Source: Serratia marcescens (GTDB lineage Bacteria; Pseudomonadota; Gammaproteobacteria; Enterobacterales; Enterobacteriaceae). From it: a DNA stretch of 49,044 nucleotides. A program made the position numbers and the translations under genes. Under the pieces are notes generated by a model. That model was not told the DNA's origin and ran no database searches. It was given only the letters and a program-made list of their open reading frames with translations. The stretch lies in contig JADMXW010000012.1 of the NCBI GenBank assembly GCA_015548865.1, positions 1 to 49,044 of the forward strand. Reading direction: 5' to 3'. Of this stretch, positions 35,584 through 45,680 are shown one piece after another (position 1 is the first letter of the stretch; each line of letters begins with the position of its first letter).

Positions 35584-36669
35584 ATGCGTCTAGAGTTATT
35601 ATTGATATTCCTGTTTTCTTTGGTTTTCCTATTCCTTGCCCGTCGTGTGGCGGGGCCGCTGGGCCTTGTCGATCGTCCCAATCAGCGTAAACGCCATCAT
35701 GGGTTGATACCGCTGGTGGGCGGTATTTCCGTTTATGCTGGCCTGTGTTTTACCTTTCTGGTGACGGACTACTATATTCCCCATTTCCGCTTTTATCTGC
35801 TGTGTGCGGGTATTCTGGTGTTCGTAGGGGCATTGGACGATCGTTTTGATATCAGCGTTAAAGTGCGTGCGTTGGTGCAAGCGCTGGTTGCCGCTGCCAT
35901 GATGTTTTTCGCTCACCTCTCATTGCGTAATTTGGGGGAGCTGTTTGGCCCGTGGGATATGGTGCTCGGGCCGTTTGGCTATCTGGTGACGTTGTTTGCC
36001 GTGTGGGCGGCGATCAACGCGTTTAATATGGTTGATGGCATCGATGGCTTGCTCGGCGGCCTTTCCGTGGTCTCTTTCGGCGCAATGGGTATTCTGCTTT
36101 ACGGTTATGGTCACCATAATTTGGCGCTCTGGTGTTTTGCCATGATTGCGGCCACGCTGCCCTATATCTTGTTGAATCTCGGTTTTTTTGGGCGTCGCTA
36201 TAAAGTGTTTATGGGCGATGCGGGCAGCACCATGATGGGCTTCACCGCTATTTGGATTCTGATGCAATCTACCCAAGGAAAATACCATCCCATTAACCCA
36301 GTAACGGCGCTGTGGCTGATTGCCATTCCTCTGATGGACATGGTGGCCATCATGTATCGCCGCCTGCGTAGGGGGATGAGCCCTTTTGCCCCAGATCGTC
36401 AGCATATCCATCACTTACTGATGCGAGCCGGCTTTACACCGCATCAGGCATTTGTGCTCATCACACTGGCTGCGGTGCTGTTGGCGTGCATTGGTATGGC
36501 CGGTGAATACTTCACTTTCATTCCTGAATGGGCCATGTTAGCGCTATTTTTACTGGCCTTTGGACTTTACGATTATTGCCTGAAACGGGCCTGGCGTGTG
36601 GCGCGTTTTCTCAAGCGTATAAAACGCCGAACGCGCCAAAGAGACGAGCATCATCGACACTCAACTTGA
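35584..36669 (+). CDS. wecA: UDP-GlcNAc:undecaprenyl-phosphate GlcNAc-1-phosphate transferase
   Basis: Integral membrane enzyme of 361 residues (E. coli 367) that starts enterobacterial common antigen, and often O antigen, by moving GlcNAc-1-phosphate onto undecaprenyl phosphate. Family motifs: GALDDRFDIS, AINAFNMVDGIDGLLGG, VFMGDAGSTMMGF and DRQHIHHLLMRAGF (HIHH). About 11 hydrophobic segments are evident. The first in-frame ATG is 35584 with a poor ribosome binding site. The E. coli start aligns five codons upstream, where this sequence has GTA instead of a start codon. Expected to be first gene of the ECA operon. Confidence 0.95.
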   Translation: MRLELLLIFLFSLVFLFLARRVAGPLGLVDRPNQRKRHHGLIPLVGGISVYAGLCFTFLVTDYYIPHFRFYLLCAGILVFVGALDDRFDISVKVRALVQALVAAAMMFFAHLSLRNLGELFGPWDMVLGPFGYLVTLFAVWAAINAFNMVDGIDGLLGGLSVVSFGAMGILLYGYGHHNLALWCFAMIAATLPYILLNLGFFGRRYKVFMGDAGSTMMGFTAIWILMQSTQGKYHPINPVTALWLIAIPLMDMVAIMYRRLRRGMSPFAPDRQHIHHLLMRAGFTPHQAFVLITLAAVLLACIGMAGEYFTFIPEWAMLALFLLAFGLYDYCLKRAWRVARFLKRIKRRTRQRDEHHRHST

Positions 36670-36692
36670 AACCACATCACTTTGGGGAAGTA

Positions 36693-37772
36693 ATGAAACA
36701 CGAAAATCCTTCTAATGGAAAATCTGGCGAAACCTATCACCGCGTTGTTAGTGGAGGGGCCAGCATTGAGAATGAATTGGACATTCGTGGACTGTGCTGT
36801 GCGTTGTGGCGAGGGAAATTCTGGATTGCCAGTGTGGCATTGGCTTTCGCATTGATGGCACTAGGATATTCCTATCTTGCACGCCAAGAGTGGAGCGCTA
36901 TGGCAATGACAGACAGACCTGGTGTCACGCTGCTGGGAGGGTATTATCCGCAACAGCAGTTCTTGCGTAATTTGGATGCTAAAGCCTTTGCATCTCTGCC
37001 GACCGAGCCTCAACCGTTGTCAGCCAAGGTCTACGACGAATTTGTCATGCAGGTTGCCGCTTATGATACCCGACGCGATTTCTGGTTACAGAGTGACTAC
37101 TATAAATCATATCAGGAAGGTGACGCCAAAGCAGATGCGGCCTTACTAGATGAACTGATTGCCGATATTCAGTTTACCCCGCGAGACGACGGCAAGAAGA
37201 CCTTTGACAGCGTGCGTTTAACTGCGGATAACCCTGCTGCCGCGAATCGGCTGCTGCGTCAATATGTAGCGTTTGCCAGCCAGCGCGCAGCACAGCATCT
37301 TAATGATGAGCTTAAAGGTGCCTGGGCGGCACGTAAGATCTTTTTGCTGTCGCAGATCCGGCGTCAGGAAGCGGTAGCGCAGGCTATCTTCGATCGCGAC
37401 CTCAATAGCGTGAAGATGGCATTGAAAATTGCGCAAGAGCAGGGGATCAGCCGTAGCCAGACCGATACCCTCGCAGAAGAATTACCCCCATCAGAACTTT
37501 TTCTGCTGGGACGTCCGATGTTGCAAGCGCAATTGGAATCTTTGCAGGCCAGTGGCCCCCGATATGACATTGATTATGACCAAAACCGCGCGATATTGGC
37601 GACATTAAGCGTTGAGCCAACGCTAGACGCTACATTTCAAACATACCGTTATCTGCGTACACCGGAGGAGCCGGTGAAGCGAGACAGCCCACGTCGTCTG
37701 TTCTTGATGGTGATGTGGGGCGTCATCGGTGTATTAATTGGGGCGGGCATTGCATTGGCCCGCCGTAAATGA
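36693..37772 (+). CDS. wzzE: ECA chain-length regulator WzzE
   Basis: Polysaccharide co-polymerase of 359 residues (E. coli 348) that sets ECA polymer length together with WzyE. It has the Wzz layout: a cytoplasmic N-terminus, a first membrane helix (FWIASVALAFALMALGYSYL), a long periplasmic helical part with predicted coiled coil (AARKIFLLSQIRRQEAVAQAIFDRDLNSVKMALKIAQEQG), and a second helix at the C-terminus (LFLMVMWGVIGVLIGAGIALARRK) after the proline-rich EEPVKRDSPRR. ATG 36693 has GGGGAAG upstream. The frame extends further up, but without support and inside wecA. Confidence 0.94.
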   Translation: MKHENPSNGKSGETYHRVVSGGASIENELDIRGLCCALWRGKFWIASVALAFALMALGYSYLARQEWSAMAMTDRPGVTLLGGYYPQQQFLRNLDAKAFASLPTEPQPLSAKVYDEFVMQVAAYDTRRDFWLQSDYYKSYQEGDAKADAALLDELIADIQFTPRDDGKKTFDSVRLTADNPAAANRLLRQYVAFASQRAAQHLNDELKGAWAARKIFLLSQIRRQEAVAQAIFDRDLNSVKMALKIAQEQGISRSQTDTLAEELPPSELFLLGRPMLQAQLESLQASGPRYDIDYDQNRAILATLSVEPTLDATFQTYRYLRTPEEPVKRDSPRRLFLMVMWGVIGVLIGAGIALARRK

Positions 37773-37777
37773 CGGGT

Positions 37778-37902
37778 TACCCTAAATAATTCGAGTTGCA
37801 GGAAGGCGGCAAGAGAGTGAATCCCGATGAGCTCACTCAAGTAAGTGATTCGGGTGAGCGAGAGCAGTCAACGCACATGCAACTTGAAGTATGACGGGTA
37901 TA
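37778..37902 (+). repeat. Palindromic repeat, long copy, between wzzE and wecB
   Basis: About 125-127 bp with imperfect terminal inverted repeats: the left end TACCCTAAATAATTCGAG plus TTGCA, and the right end read backwards TATACCCGTCATACTTCAAG plus TTGCA (about 20 of 25 positions match). The middle carries a further hairpin (CCCGA...TCGGG around TCACT...AGTGA). It encodes nothing. I recognise its ends as like short palindromic elements scattered in intergenic DNA of Enterobacterales. It lies inside the ECA operon, so its RNA would fold within the transcript. Confidence 0.85.
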
Positions 37903-37960
37903 GGCTAACTGTACGTACAGTTCGAAAGGGCCACCCCTAACCTGATGAAAGAGATTCATT

Positions 37961-39091
37961 GTGAAAGTGTTGACTATTTTCGGCACCCGTCCAGAAGCCA
38001 TCAAAATGGCCCCTCTGGTTTATGCCCTGGCTCAAGATGAAGCCTTTGAATCGAAAATATGCGTAACAGCTCAGCACCGGGAGATGCTGGATCAGGTGTT
38101 ACGTTTATTTGCTATTACGCCGGATTATGATTTGAACATTATGCAGCCGGGTCAAGGGCTGAGTGAGGTAACCTGTCGTATCCTTGAAGGATTGCAGCCA
38201 GTGCTAATGGCGTTCAAACCCGATCTGGTGTTGGTGCATGGCGATACCACCACCACGCTGGCGGCCAGCTTGGCGGCGCTATATCAGCGTATTCCCGTCG
38301 CTCATGTGGAGGCAGGGCTGCGCACTGGCAATCTGTATTCCCCTTGGCCTGAAGAGGCAAATCGTAAACTGACCGGCCATTTGGCGATGTACCACTTTGC
38401 GCCAACGGAACGGGCACGCGATAATTTGCAGCGTGAGAATCTCGGCGATCGGCAGATCGTAGTGACGGGGAATACGGTCATCGATGCCCTGTTCTGGGTG
38501 CGCGATCGTATTCTTGGCGACGAAAAATTGCGTCATTCCCTGGACACCCACTACGGTTTTCTGGATGAGAGTAAAAAACTGATTTTGGTCACCGGGCATC
38601 GCCGTGAAAACTTTGGCGACGGCTTCGAGCGTATTTGTACTGCGCTGGCGAGCATCGCCCGCCGCCACCCAGAGGCGCAAATTTTGTATCCCGTGCATTT
38701 GAATCCGAATGTGCGTGAGCCGGTAAATCGCATTCTGAGCGGCATTGATAACGTGGTTCTGATCCCGCCACAGGAGTATTTGCCGTTTGTTTATCTGATG
38801 AATCGGTCGTATCTGATTTTGACCGATTCTGGTGGTATTCAGGAAGAGGCCCCCTCATTGGGCGTGCCGGTGTTGGTGATGCGCGAAACAACAGAGCGGC
38901 CAGAAGCCGTGGAAGCGGGGACGGTGCGGCTGGTGGGAACAAAGGTCACAACGATTCTCGATGCGGTATCACAACTGCTGACCGACGACACTGCTTATCA
39001 GGCCATGAGCAGAGCGCATAACCCGTTCGGTGACGGCACGGCATGTCAGCGTATTATTGCTGCACTGAAGAACACTTTGGTAATACGATAA
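37961..39091 (+). CDS. wecB: UDP-GlcNAc 2-epimerase (non-hydrolysing)
   Basis: 376-residue cytoplasmic epimerase (the E. coli length) converting UDP-GlcNAc to UDP-ManNAc for ECA. Typical blocks: [71 protein letters not shown] and [12 protein letters not shown]. The start is GTG at 37961, which gives [13 protein letters not shown], exactly the E. coli register. The 188-bp gap after wzzE is mostly the palindromic repeat. Its stop overlaps wecC by one base (TAATG). Confidence 0.96.
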   Translation: MKVLTIFGTRPEAIKMAPLVYALAQDEAFESKICVTAQHREMLDQVLRLFAITPDYDLNIMQPGQGLSEVTCRILEGLQPVLMAFKPDLVLVHGDTTTTLAASLAALYQRIPVAHVEAGLRTGNLYSPWPEEANRKLTGHLAMYHFAPTERARDNLQRENLGDRQIVVTGNTVIDALFWVRDRILGDEKLRHSLDTHYGFLDESKKLILVTGHRRENFGDGFERICTALASIARRHPEAQILYPVHLNPNVREPVNRILSGIDNVVLIPPQEYLPFVYLMNRSYLILTDSGGIQEEAPSLGVPVLVMRETTERPEAVEAGTVRLVGTKVTTILDAVSQLLTDDTAYQAMSRAHNPFGDGTACQRIIAALKNTLVIR

Positions 39092-40365
39092 TGAACAATG
39101 CAATAGAAATCAACACGATAGTAGTAATTGGGTTGGGCTATATCGGTCTACCGACCGCAGCTGCGTTCGCCTCACGGAAAAAACAGGTGATTGGCGTAGA
39201 TATCAACCGCCACGCAGTGGAAACCATTAATCGCGGTGAAATTCATATTGTCGAGCCCGATCTGGGTGCCATGGTGAAAGTTGCCGTGGAAAACGGCTAT
39301 TTGACGGCAACACATAAACCCGAGACCGCTGATGCCTTTCTGATCGCAGTGCCAACGCCGTTTAAAGAAGGACATGAACCCGATTTGAGCTATGTGCAGG
39401 TAGCGGCGGCGTCGATTGCACCGGTGTTGCACCCCGGAGCGCTGGTGGTACTTGAATCCACTTGTCCCGTTGGTGCGACAGAGCAGATGGCGGCGTGGTT
39501 GGCCGAAGCTCGGCCCGACCTTACATTCCCGCAGCAGGCGGGAGACGATGCCGATATCCATATTGCCTACTGTCCGGAGCGAGTATTACCTGGGCAGGTC
39601 GTGGTGGAACTCGTCAAAAATGACCGAGTGATTGGTGGCATGACGCCGGCCTGTGCTGCGCACGCCAGTGCGTTGTACAAGATTTTTCTTGAAGGCGAGT
39701 GTGTAGAGACGGATGCACGCACAGCTGAGATGTGCAAACTGACGGAAAACAGTTTCCGCGATGTGAATATTGCCTTTGCCAACGAGCTGTCGCTGATTTG
39801 TGCTGAACAAGATATCAATGTGTGGGAACTGATTAGGCTGGCGAATCGCCATCCGCGCGTAAATATTCTTCAACCCGGCCCTGGTGTTGGCGGTCATTGC
39901 ATCGCAGTAGATCCGTGGTTTATTGTGGCGCAAAACCCGCAGCAGGCGCGGTTGATACACACGGCACGGTTGGTGAATGACGGTAAGCCGCTGTGGGTGG
40001 TCGATCGCGTCAAAATGGCCGTGGCGGATTGTCTGACGCAGAGTGGCAAGCGAGCCAGCGAGGTGACCATTGCCTGCTTTGGACTGGCGTTTAAGCCGGA
40101 TATTGACGATTTGCGTGAAAGCCCGGCGGTAGAGATTACCGAGATGGTTGCGCAGTGGCACAGCGGCACGACGCTTGCTGTAGAACCAAATGTGACTGCG
40201 TTACCACTGCGTTTGACCGGATTGGTGATGCTGACGGAACTGTCGGTGGCGTTGCGTGAGGCGGATGTGGTGGTGATGTTAGTCGACCACCGTGTATTTC
40301 GTGCGATAGAACCTGAAAACATTAAACAACAGTGGATTGTAGACACAAAAGGAGTATGGCGTTGA
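39091..40365 (+). CDS. wecC: UDP-N-acetyl-D-mannosaminuronate dehydrogenase
   Basis: 424-residue NAD-dependent dehydrogenase (E. coli 420) oxidising UDP-ManNAc to UDP-ManNAcA. The N-terminal NAD fold shows [26 protein letters not shown]. The central domain has [20 protein letters not shown]. The catalytic Cys lies in [15 protein letters not shown], and a C-terminal domain begins [21 protein letters not shown] 39091 overlaps the wecB stop by one base. The frame open 16 codons upstream is not needed. The last bases carry the rffG ribosome binding site. Confidence 0.96.
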   Translation: MNNAIEINTIVVIGLGYIGLPTAAAFASRKKQVIGVDINRHAVETINRGEIHIVEPDLGAMVKVAVENGYLTATHKPETADAFLIAVPTPFKEGHEPDLSYVQVAAASIAPVLHPGALVVLESTCPVGATEQMAAWLAEARPDLTFPQQAGDDADIHIAYCPERVLPGQVVVELVKNDRVIGGMTPACAAHASALYKIFLEGECVETDARTAEMCKLTENSFRDVNIAFANELSLICAEQDINVWELIRLANRHPRVNILQPGPGVGGHCIAVDPWFIVAQNPQQARLIHTARLVNDGKPLWVVDRVKMAVADCLTQSGKRASEVTIACFGLAFKPDIDDLRESPAVEITEMVAQWHSGTTLAVEPNVTALPLRLTGLVMLTELSVALREADVVVMLVDHRVFRAIEPENIKQQWIVDTKGVWR

Positions 40366-41429
40366 AACGTATTTTAGTGACAGGCGGGGCGGGATTTATT
40401 GGATCGGCGCTGGTGCGTTATTTGGTTACCGAAACGCAAGACAGTGTGGTCGTGGTGGATAAGTTAACTTATGCCGGTAATTTGGCGTCGTTGGCACCCG
40501 TTGCGGGCAGCGATCGCTTCGCGTTTGAGCAGGTTGATATCTGCGATCGTCCGGCATTGGATAAGGTGTTTGCCACTTATCAGCCAGATTTGGTGATGCA
40601 TTTGGCGGCGGAAAGTCACGTTGACCGCTCTATTGATGGCCCGGCGGCATTTATTGAAACCAACATCGTTGGTACCTACCAGATGCTGGAAGCGGCGCGC
40701 CACTACTGGCTTGCGTTGGATGATGAGAAAAAAGCGGCTTTCCGTTTCCACCATATCTCTACTGATGAAGTGTTTGGCGATCTGCACGGTACGGACGATC
40801 TCTTTACCGAGACCACGCCCTATGCGCCCAGCAGTCCCTATTCCGCGTCCAAGGCCTCCAGCGATCATCTGGTACGCGCTTGGATGCGAACCTATGGGCT
40901 GCCGACGATCATCACCAATTGCTCCAATAACTACGGTCCATACCATTTCCCGGAAAAATTGATTCCGCTGATGATCCTCAATGCGTTATCTGGCAAACCG
41001 TTGCCGGTGTATGGCAACGGAGCGCAGATCCGCGACTGGTTGTTTGTGGAGGATCATGCGCGTGCGCTTTACCGTGTGGTGACGGCGGGTGACGTTGGGG
41101 AAACCTACAATATCGGTGGCCATAACGAGCGCAAGAATCTCGACGTGGTGCATACCTTGTGCGATCTGCTGGAAGAACTGGCACCGCAAAAACCGGCAGG
41201 TGTAACTCACTACCGCGATCTTATTACCTATGTGACCGACCGACCCGGCCATGACATGCGCTATGCCATCGATGCCAGCAAAATGGCGCGCGAGTTGGGC
41301 TGGAAACCGCAGGAAACCTTCGAAACCGGTATGCGTAAAACGGTGTTGTGGTATCTGAACAACGAAGCCTGGTGGCGCAGCGTGCAGGATGGCTCTTACA
41401 CCGGAGAGCGGTTGGGGTTGGACGCATAA
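40362..41429 (+). CDS. rffG: dTDP-glucose 4,6-dehydratase (RffG)
   Basis: Short-chain dehydrogenase-type enzyme of 355 residues, the E. coli RffG length, making dTDP-4-keto-6-deoxyglucose on the way to Fuc4NAc. Motifs: [14 protein letters not shown] (NAD), the catalytic [13 protein letters not shown], and [18 protein letters not shown] chose TTG 40362: GGAG (40351-40354) is 7 nt upstream, TTG overlaps the wecC stop as TTGA, and it gives MKRILVTGG like E. coli. ATG 40356 lies 1 nt from that GGAG, too close. The partner gene rffH, which makes dTDP-glucose, is not next to it. Confidence 0.95.
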   Translation: MKRILVTGGAGFIGSALVRYLVTETQDSVVVVDKLTYAGNLASLAPVAGSDRFAFEQVDICDRPALDKVFATYQPDLVMHLAAESHVDRSIDGPAAFIETNIVGTYQMLEAARHYWLALDDEKKAAFRFHHISTDEVFGDLHGTDDLFTETTPYAPSSPYSASKASSDHLVRAWMRTYGLPTIITNCSNNYGPYHFPEKLIPLMILNALSGKPLPVYGNGAQIRDWLFVEDHARALYRVVTAGDVGETYNIGGHNERKNLDVVHTLCDLLEELAPQKPAGVTHYRDLITYVTDRPGHDMRYAIDASKMARELGWKPQETFETGMRKTVLWYLNNEAWWRSVQDGSYTGERLGLDA

Positions 41430-41451
41430 TTGGCGTCAGCCAGCTTGGAGA

Positions 41452-41490
41452 GTCAGTAATATAGACGTTTGCAATACCGTCAATACTGAC
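41452..41490. repeat. 7-bp inverted repeat in the rffG-wecD gap
   Basis: GTCAGTA (41452-41458) and TACTGAC (41484-41490) are perfect inverted copies 25 bp apart, filling the 80-bp gap where rffH stands in E. coli. It might be a scar of the event that removed rffH, or an RNA hairpin. Nothing in the gap resembles rffH coding sequence. Confidence 0.55.
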
Positions 41491-41509
41491 AGAAACAATA
41501 GGAGGGGCG

Positions 41510-42229
41510 ATGACATCCACAATTTATGCCCATGTGATGCCGTTACCGTGGGAAAGTGAGTTTTTCGCCCTTCCCAGTGCGCGTTTGTCGTTCAGTGATG
41601 ACGCGCCCGTGCTAACACTTGCGGCGTTGACGGCGTATGCCGTGGTACAGGCCAAGGTCTCTGCCTGCGATCTGCCGCAGATAGATGCACTCTCAGCCAA
41701 AGGTTTCCAACTTGCAGAGAGTGAAGTGGATTTTTGCTTGCCAATCCTCTCTGGTGAGGTGGCGCTTCCGGTTTGGCGAGTGGCTGATACTGCGGATATT
41801 GCGTCGCTGCGTGACGCTGCTGCGCGCTCCTTTTTGCAAAGCCGGTTTCGTGCACCTTGGTACCGTGCCACGGACAGCGGTCGTTTTTATGCCCAATGGG
41901 TGGAAAACGCCGTGCACGGCACCTTTGACGATGTCTGCCTGATTGCAATTAACGCTCAAGGGGCACCGCTCGGTTGGGTGACGCTGCGCCAGACGCAGGT
42001 GGCTCAGGCTCGCATCGGTCTTCTGGCCGCGTGGCCGGGTGCGCCAGGCGGCGTGGGCATGCAGTTAATGGCGCTGGCAAAGCACTGGTGCCAACAGCGG
42101 CATGTGGCGCATCTGTGGGTGGCAACGCAGTTGGGTAATACGCGCGCGATGCGCCTCTATCAACGTTGCGGTGGGCAGATTCATAGCACGGCGCATTGGT
42201 TTTACAGGAGACCGCATGATTCCCTTTAA
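41510..42229 (+). CDS. wecD: dTDP-fucosamine acetyltransferase WecD
   Basis: GNAT-family acetyltransferase of 239 residues (E. coli 224) that N-acetylates dTDP-4-amino-4,6-dideoxygalactose to dTDP-Fuc4NAc. The C-terminal GNAT part shows LLAAWPGAPGGVGMQLMALAKHWCQQRHVAHLWVATQLGNTRAMRLYQRCGG. The N-terminal half has the family opening PLPWESEFFALPSARL. AGGAGG precedes the ATG. It overlaps wecE by 14 nt. Confidence 0.93.
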   Translation: MTSTIYAHVMPLPWESEFFALPSARLSFSDDAPVLTLAALTAYAVVQAKVSACDLPQIDALSAKGFQLAESEVDFCLPILSGEVALPVWRVADTADIASLRDAAARSFLQSRFRAPWYRATDSGRFYAQWVENAVHGTFDDVCLIAINAQGAPLGWVTLRQTQVAQARIGLLAAWPGAPGGVGMQLMALAKHWCQQRHVAHLWVATQLGNTRAMRLYQRCGGQIHSTAHWFYRRPHDSL

Positions 42230-43346
42230 TGCTCCCCCCGTTGTGGGTACAGAACTGGATTATATGCAGGCGGCCATGAGCAGCGGCAAGCTGTGCGGTG
42301 ACGGCGGTTTTACCCGCCGCTGCCAGCAGTGGCTGGAACACTACTCGGGCAGTAAAAAGGTGCTGTTAACTCCCTCATGTACCGCATCGCTGGAAATGGC
42401 TGCCATCTTGTTGGATATTCAGCCAGGGGATGAGGTCATCATGCCCAGCTATACCTTCGTATCCACAGCCAATGCTTTTGTGCTGCGAGGGGCAACTATC
42501 GTTTATGTCGATGTACACCCCGATACGCTGAACATAGACGAAAGTAAGATTGAAGCGGCAATCACCGAGAAAACTCGCGCCATCGTCCCCGTACACTATG
42601 CAGGTGTGGCGTGCGAGATGGACACCATTATGGCGTTAGCGGAAAAGCACGATCTGTGGGTAGTGGAAGATGCCGCGCAAGGGGTTATGGCCCGCTACAA
42701 AGGGCGACCTTTAGGTGCTATCGGTCATATAGGCTGCTTTAGCTTTCATGAAACCAAAAACTACACCTCTGGCGGTGAGGGCGGCGCCACGCTGATTAAC
42801 GATCCGGCGTTGATCGATCGAGCTGAAATTATTCGAGAAAAGGGCACCAACCGTAGCCAGTTCTTTCGTGGTCAGGCAGATAAATATACCTGGCGCGATA
42901 TTGGCTCTAGCTACCTGATGGCGGATATTCAAGCAGCCTATCTCTGGGGACAGCTGGAAGCGGCCAATCGCATCAACGAGCGACGTTTACGTCTGTGGAA
43001 CAACTATTTTGATGCCTTCTGTCCACTGGCAGAGGCTGGACGTGTCGCGTTGCCGACCATACCGGCACACTGTCAGCATAATGCGCATCTGTTTTACCTC
43101 AAGCTGCGCGATATTGACGATCGCGCGGCGTTTATTCGTGACATGAAAGATGCGGAAATTCTGACGGTGTTTCACTATATTCCGCTGCATACTTCACCTG
43201 CAGGGCTGCGCTTTGGGCGCTTTTCTGGGGAAGACCGTTACACTACGCGTGAAAGTGAACGGCTGGTCCGTTTGCCGCTGTTTTATAACCTGTCCGATGT
43301 GAACCAGCGTACAGTGATCAATTCCATCCTGAGTTTCTTTTCCTGA
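42216..43346 (+). CDS. wecE: dTDP-4-amino-4,6-dideoxygalactose transaminase WecE
   Basis: PLP-dependent sugar aminotransferase of the DegT/DnrJ/EryC1 family, 376 residues as in E. coli. It aminates dTDP-4-keto-6-deoxyglucose using glutamate. Seen: LTPSCTASLEMAAILLDIQPGDEVIMPSYTF, VVEDAAQGV, and the PLP lysine in SFHETKNYTSGGEGG. The ATG at 42216 has CAGGAG 5 nt upstream and gives MIPFNAPPVVGTE. It overlaps the wecD end by 14 nt. wzxE starts 1 base after its stop. Confidence 0.96.
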   Translation: MIPFNAPPVVGTELDYMQAAMSSGKLCGDGGFTRRCQQWLEHYSGSKKVLLTPSCTASLEMAAILLDIQPGDEVIMPSYTFVSTANAFVLRGATIVYVDVHPDTLNIDESKIEAAITEKTRAIVPVHYAGVACEMDTIMALAEKHDLWVVEDAAQGVMARYKGRPLGAIGHIGCFSFHETKNYTSGGEGGATLINDPALIDRAEIIREKGTNRSQFFRGQADKYTWRDIGSSYLMADIQAAYLWGQLEAANRINERRLRLWNNYFDAFCPLAEAGRVALPTIPAHCQHNAHLFYLKLRDIDDRAAFIRDMKDAEILTVFHYIPLHTSPAGLRFGRFSGEDRYTTRESERLVRLPLFYNLSDVNQRTVINSILSFFS

Positions 43347-43347
43347 T

Positions 43348-44598
43348 ATGTCGTTGGCAAGAGCGTCCTTATGGACGGCAAGTTCGACGTTGGTCAAGAT
43401 CGCGATTGGCCTGGTTGTTATCAAATTGCTGGCGGTGGCCTTCGGCCCAGGCGGTGTGGGGTTGGCAGGAAATTACCGTCAACTGATCACCGTGTTGGGC
43501 GTGCTGTCAGGTGCGGGAATATTTAATGGCGTGATCATGCTCGTGGCGCGTCATCAGCAGCAACCTGAGCAGTTATGCGGGGTGTTGGGCACTTCTGCGA
43601 CATTGATTGCGTTCTTTTCATCGGCGTTAGCAGCCGTCTTTGTGCTGGCTGCCGGGCCGATTGCCACTGCGTTGTTTGGCGACGATCGTTATCGTGACGT
43701 TATCCGCCTGCTGGCATTACTGCAAATGGGGATAGCCTGTGCCAACTTCTTTTTGGCGATCCTGAAAGGGTATCGAGATGCACAAGGCAATGCGCTGGCA
43801 ATTATAGCGGGAAGCCTGATGGGTCTGCTGGCGTTCGTTGCCTGCTTTTTACTTGGTGGTTACGCCGGTGCGCTGGTGGGGCTTGCAATGGTGCCTGCAT
43901 TGATTGCGTTGCCTGCGGGTGTGTTGCTGTGGCGGCGTACCCACTTGCGCTGGCATCACTTGCGTCCGGTCTGGGATCGCGCGTTTGCCGTGCAGTTGGG
44001 GAAATTTACCCTGATGGCGGTAATGACGGCGGTGACGGTGCCCGTCGCTTATATCATGATGCGTAATTTGCTCGCCGCACATGAAGGGTGGGATGCAGTC
44101 GGTTTGTGGCAGGGGGTTAGTACAATTTCCGATGCTTACCTGCAATTTATCACGGCGGCGTTTTCTGTTTATTTGTTGCCGACGCTGGCACGATTGCAGG
44201 AAAAGCAGGCGATAGCACAAGAGATAGGCCGCGCATTGATGTTTGTCTTCCCCGCAGTGGCTGCTGTCAGTCTCTGTGTTTGGTTACTGCGCGATGTTGC
44301 TATCTGGTTGCTGTTTTCCCCACAGTTTGTGCCCATGCGCGATCTCTTTGCCTGGCAACTGGCGGGCGATGTGATGAAGGTCGGAGCCTATGTCTTTGGT
44401 TATCTGGTAATTGCCAAAGCGGCGCTACGCTTTTATTTGCTGACCGAACTGAGCCAATTTTTGCTGCTGAGTGGCTTTTCCCAGTGGCTGATCCCGCGCT
44501 ACGGCGCATTGGGGGCTACGCAAGCCTATATGTTGACTTATGTGGTTTACTTTTTACTGTGCTGTTGTGTTTTTCTTATTTACCGTAGGCGGCCATGA
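43348..44598 (+). CDS. wzxE: ECA lipid III flippase WzxE
   Basis: Inner-membrane flippase of 416 residues, the E. coli length, in the MOP/PST family, with about 12 hydrophobic segments. It moves undecaprenyl-linked GlcNAc-ManNAcA-Fuc4NAc to the periplasmic face. The start [44 protein letters not shown] is typical. The stop overlaps wecF by 4 bases (ATGA), so the two are translationally coupled. Confidence 0.95.
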   Translation: MSLARASLWTASSTLVKIAIGLVVIKLLAVAFGPGGVGLAGNYRQLITVLGVLSGAGIFNGVIMLVARHQQQPEQLCGVLGTSATLIAFFSSALAAVFVLAAGPIATALFGDDRYRDVIRLLALLQMGIACANFFLAILKGYRDAQGNALAIIAGSLMGLLAFVACFLLGGYAGALVGLAMVPALIALPAGVLLWRRTHLRWHHLRPVWDRAFAVQLGKFTLMAVMTAVTVPVAYIMMRNLLAAHEGWDAVGLWQGVSTISDAYLQFITAAFSVYLLPTLARLQEKQAIAQEIGRALMFVFPAVAAVSLCVWLLRDVAIWLLFSPQFVPMRDLFAWQLAGDVMKVGAYVFGYLVIAKAALRFYLLTELSQFLLLSGFSQWLIPRYGALGATQAYMLTYVVYFLLCCCVFLIYRRRP

Positions 44599-45680
44599 CG
44601 ACACTGATTCATGTGCTGGGGTCTGATATCCCACACCATAACCAGACTCTGCTGCGCTTCTTTCACGATGTGCTGGCAACCCAATTGCCTGCGCCTGTGG
44701 TGACACACTTTATGGTGGCCTCTCGTGATGATTCATTGCAGAAGGCGTTTCCGGGGCTGACGTTAACATGCTATGACAATAAACGCGCGTTAGCGCAAGC
44801 GTTGGTAACGCGGGCACGAGCCGATCGTCAGACGCGGTTCTTTTTCCACGGGCAGTTCAACCCGTGGATTTGGCTGGCGCTGCTATGCCGGCGGATTAAA
44901 CCTACCCAGGCGTATTGGCATGTGTGGGGCGCGGATCTGTATGAAGAGGCCACGCAGTGGAAGCATCGCTTGTTCTATGCGCTGCGTCGCCTGGCTCAAG
45001 GGCGTGTAGGCCATGTATTTGCTACGTGTGGCGATCTGGATTTTTATCGGCAGCGGCATGTTGGCGTGCCTTCCTCGTTGCTTTACTTCCCAACGAAAAT
45101 GAACCCGGCGCTGACGGAAGAAACCGTCACCAAACCCCTGGCTGGGCCGATGACGGTGCTGGTAGGTAATTCCGGTGATAAGACCAATCGGCATATCGAA
45201 GCGTTACGCGCTATTCACCAGCAACTGGGATCGCAAGTGCGGGTCATTGTCCCTATGGGATACCCTGCAAATAACGAGGCCTATATTGAACAGGTGGCGC
45301 GCGAAGGGGAAGCGCTGTTTGGCGCGAAGCAGTTCCAGTTACTGCGTGAACAGTTGGCATTTGACGATTATCTGAATATCTTGCGCGGTTGCGATCTCGG
45401 TGTGTTTATTTTCCCGCGTCAGCAAGGCATTGGCACGCTTTGCCTGCTGATTCAGTGTGGAGTGCCCTTTGTGATTAGTCGGCAGAATCCATTCTGGCAG
45501 GATTTGGCACAACAGCACCTTCCTGTGCTGTTCTATGGTGATACGTTGACGGAAGCCATCGTGCGTGAAGCTCAACGCCAGCTCGCAAGCGTGGATCAAC
45601 ACTGTATCGCTTTCTTCCAGCCAAACTACCAGCAAGGATGGCTCGATGCCTTGACGTTGGCGGCGGAGATAAAGCGATGA
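44595..45680 (+). CDS. wecF: TDP-Fuc4NAc:lipid II Fuc4NAc transferase WecF
   Basis: Glycosyltransferase (GT56 family) of 361 residues (E. coli 359) adding the third sugar, Fuc4NAc, to make ECA lipid III. Conserved features: [27 protein letters not shown] at the start, [31 protein letters not shown], and [34 protein letters not shown] near the C-terminus. ATGA overlaps join it to both wzxE and wzyE. Confidence 0.95.
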   Translation: MTTLIHVLGSDIPHHNQTLLRFFHDVLATQLPAPVVTHFMVASRDDSLQKAFPGLTLTCYDNKRALAQALVTRARADRQTRFFFHGQFNPWIWLALLCRRIKPTQAYWHVWGADLYEEATQWKHRLFYALRRLAQGRVGHVFATCGDLDFYRQRHVGVPSSLLYFPTKMNPALTEETVTKPLAGPMTVLVGNSGDKTNRHIEALRAIHQQLGSQVRVIVPMGYPANNEAYIEQVAREGEALFGAKQFQLLREQLAFDDYLNILRGCDLGVFIFPRQQGIGTLCLLIQCGVPFVISRQNPFWQDLAQQHLPVLFYGDTLTEAIVREAQRQLASVDQHCIAFFQPNYQQGWLDALTLAAEIKR

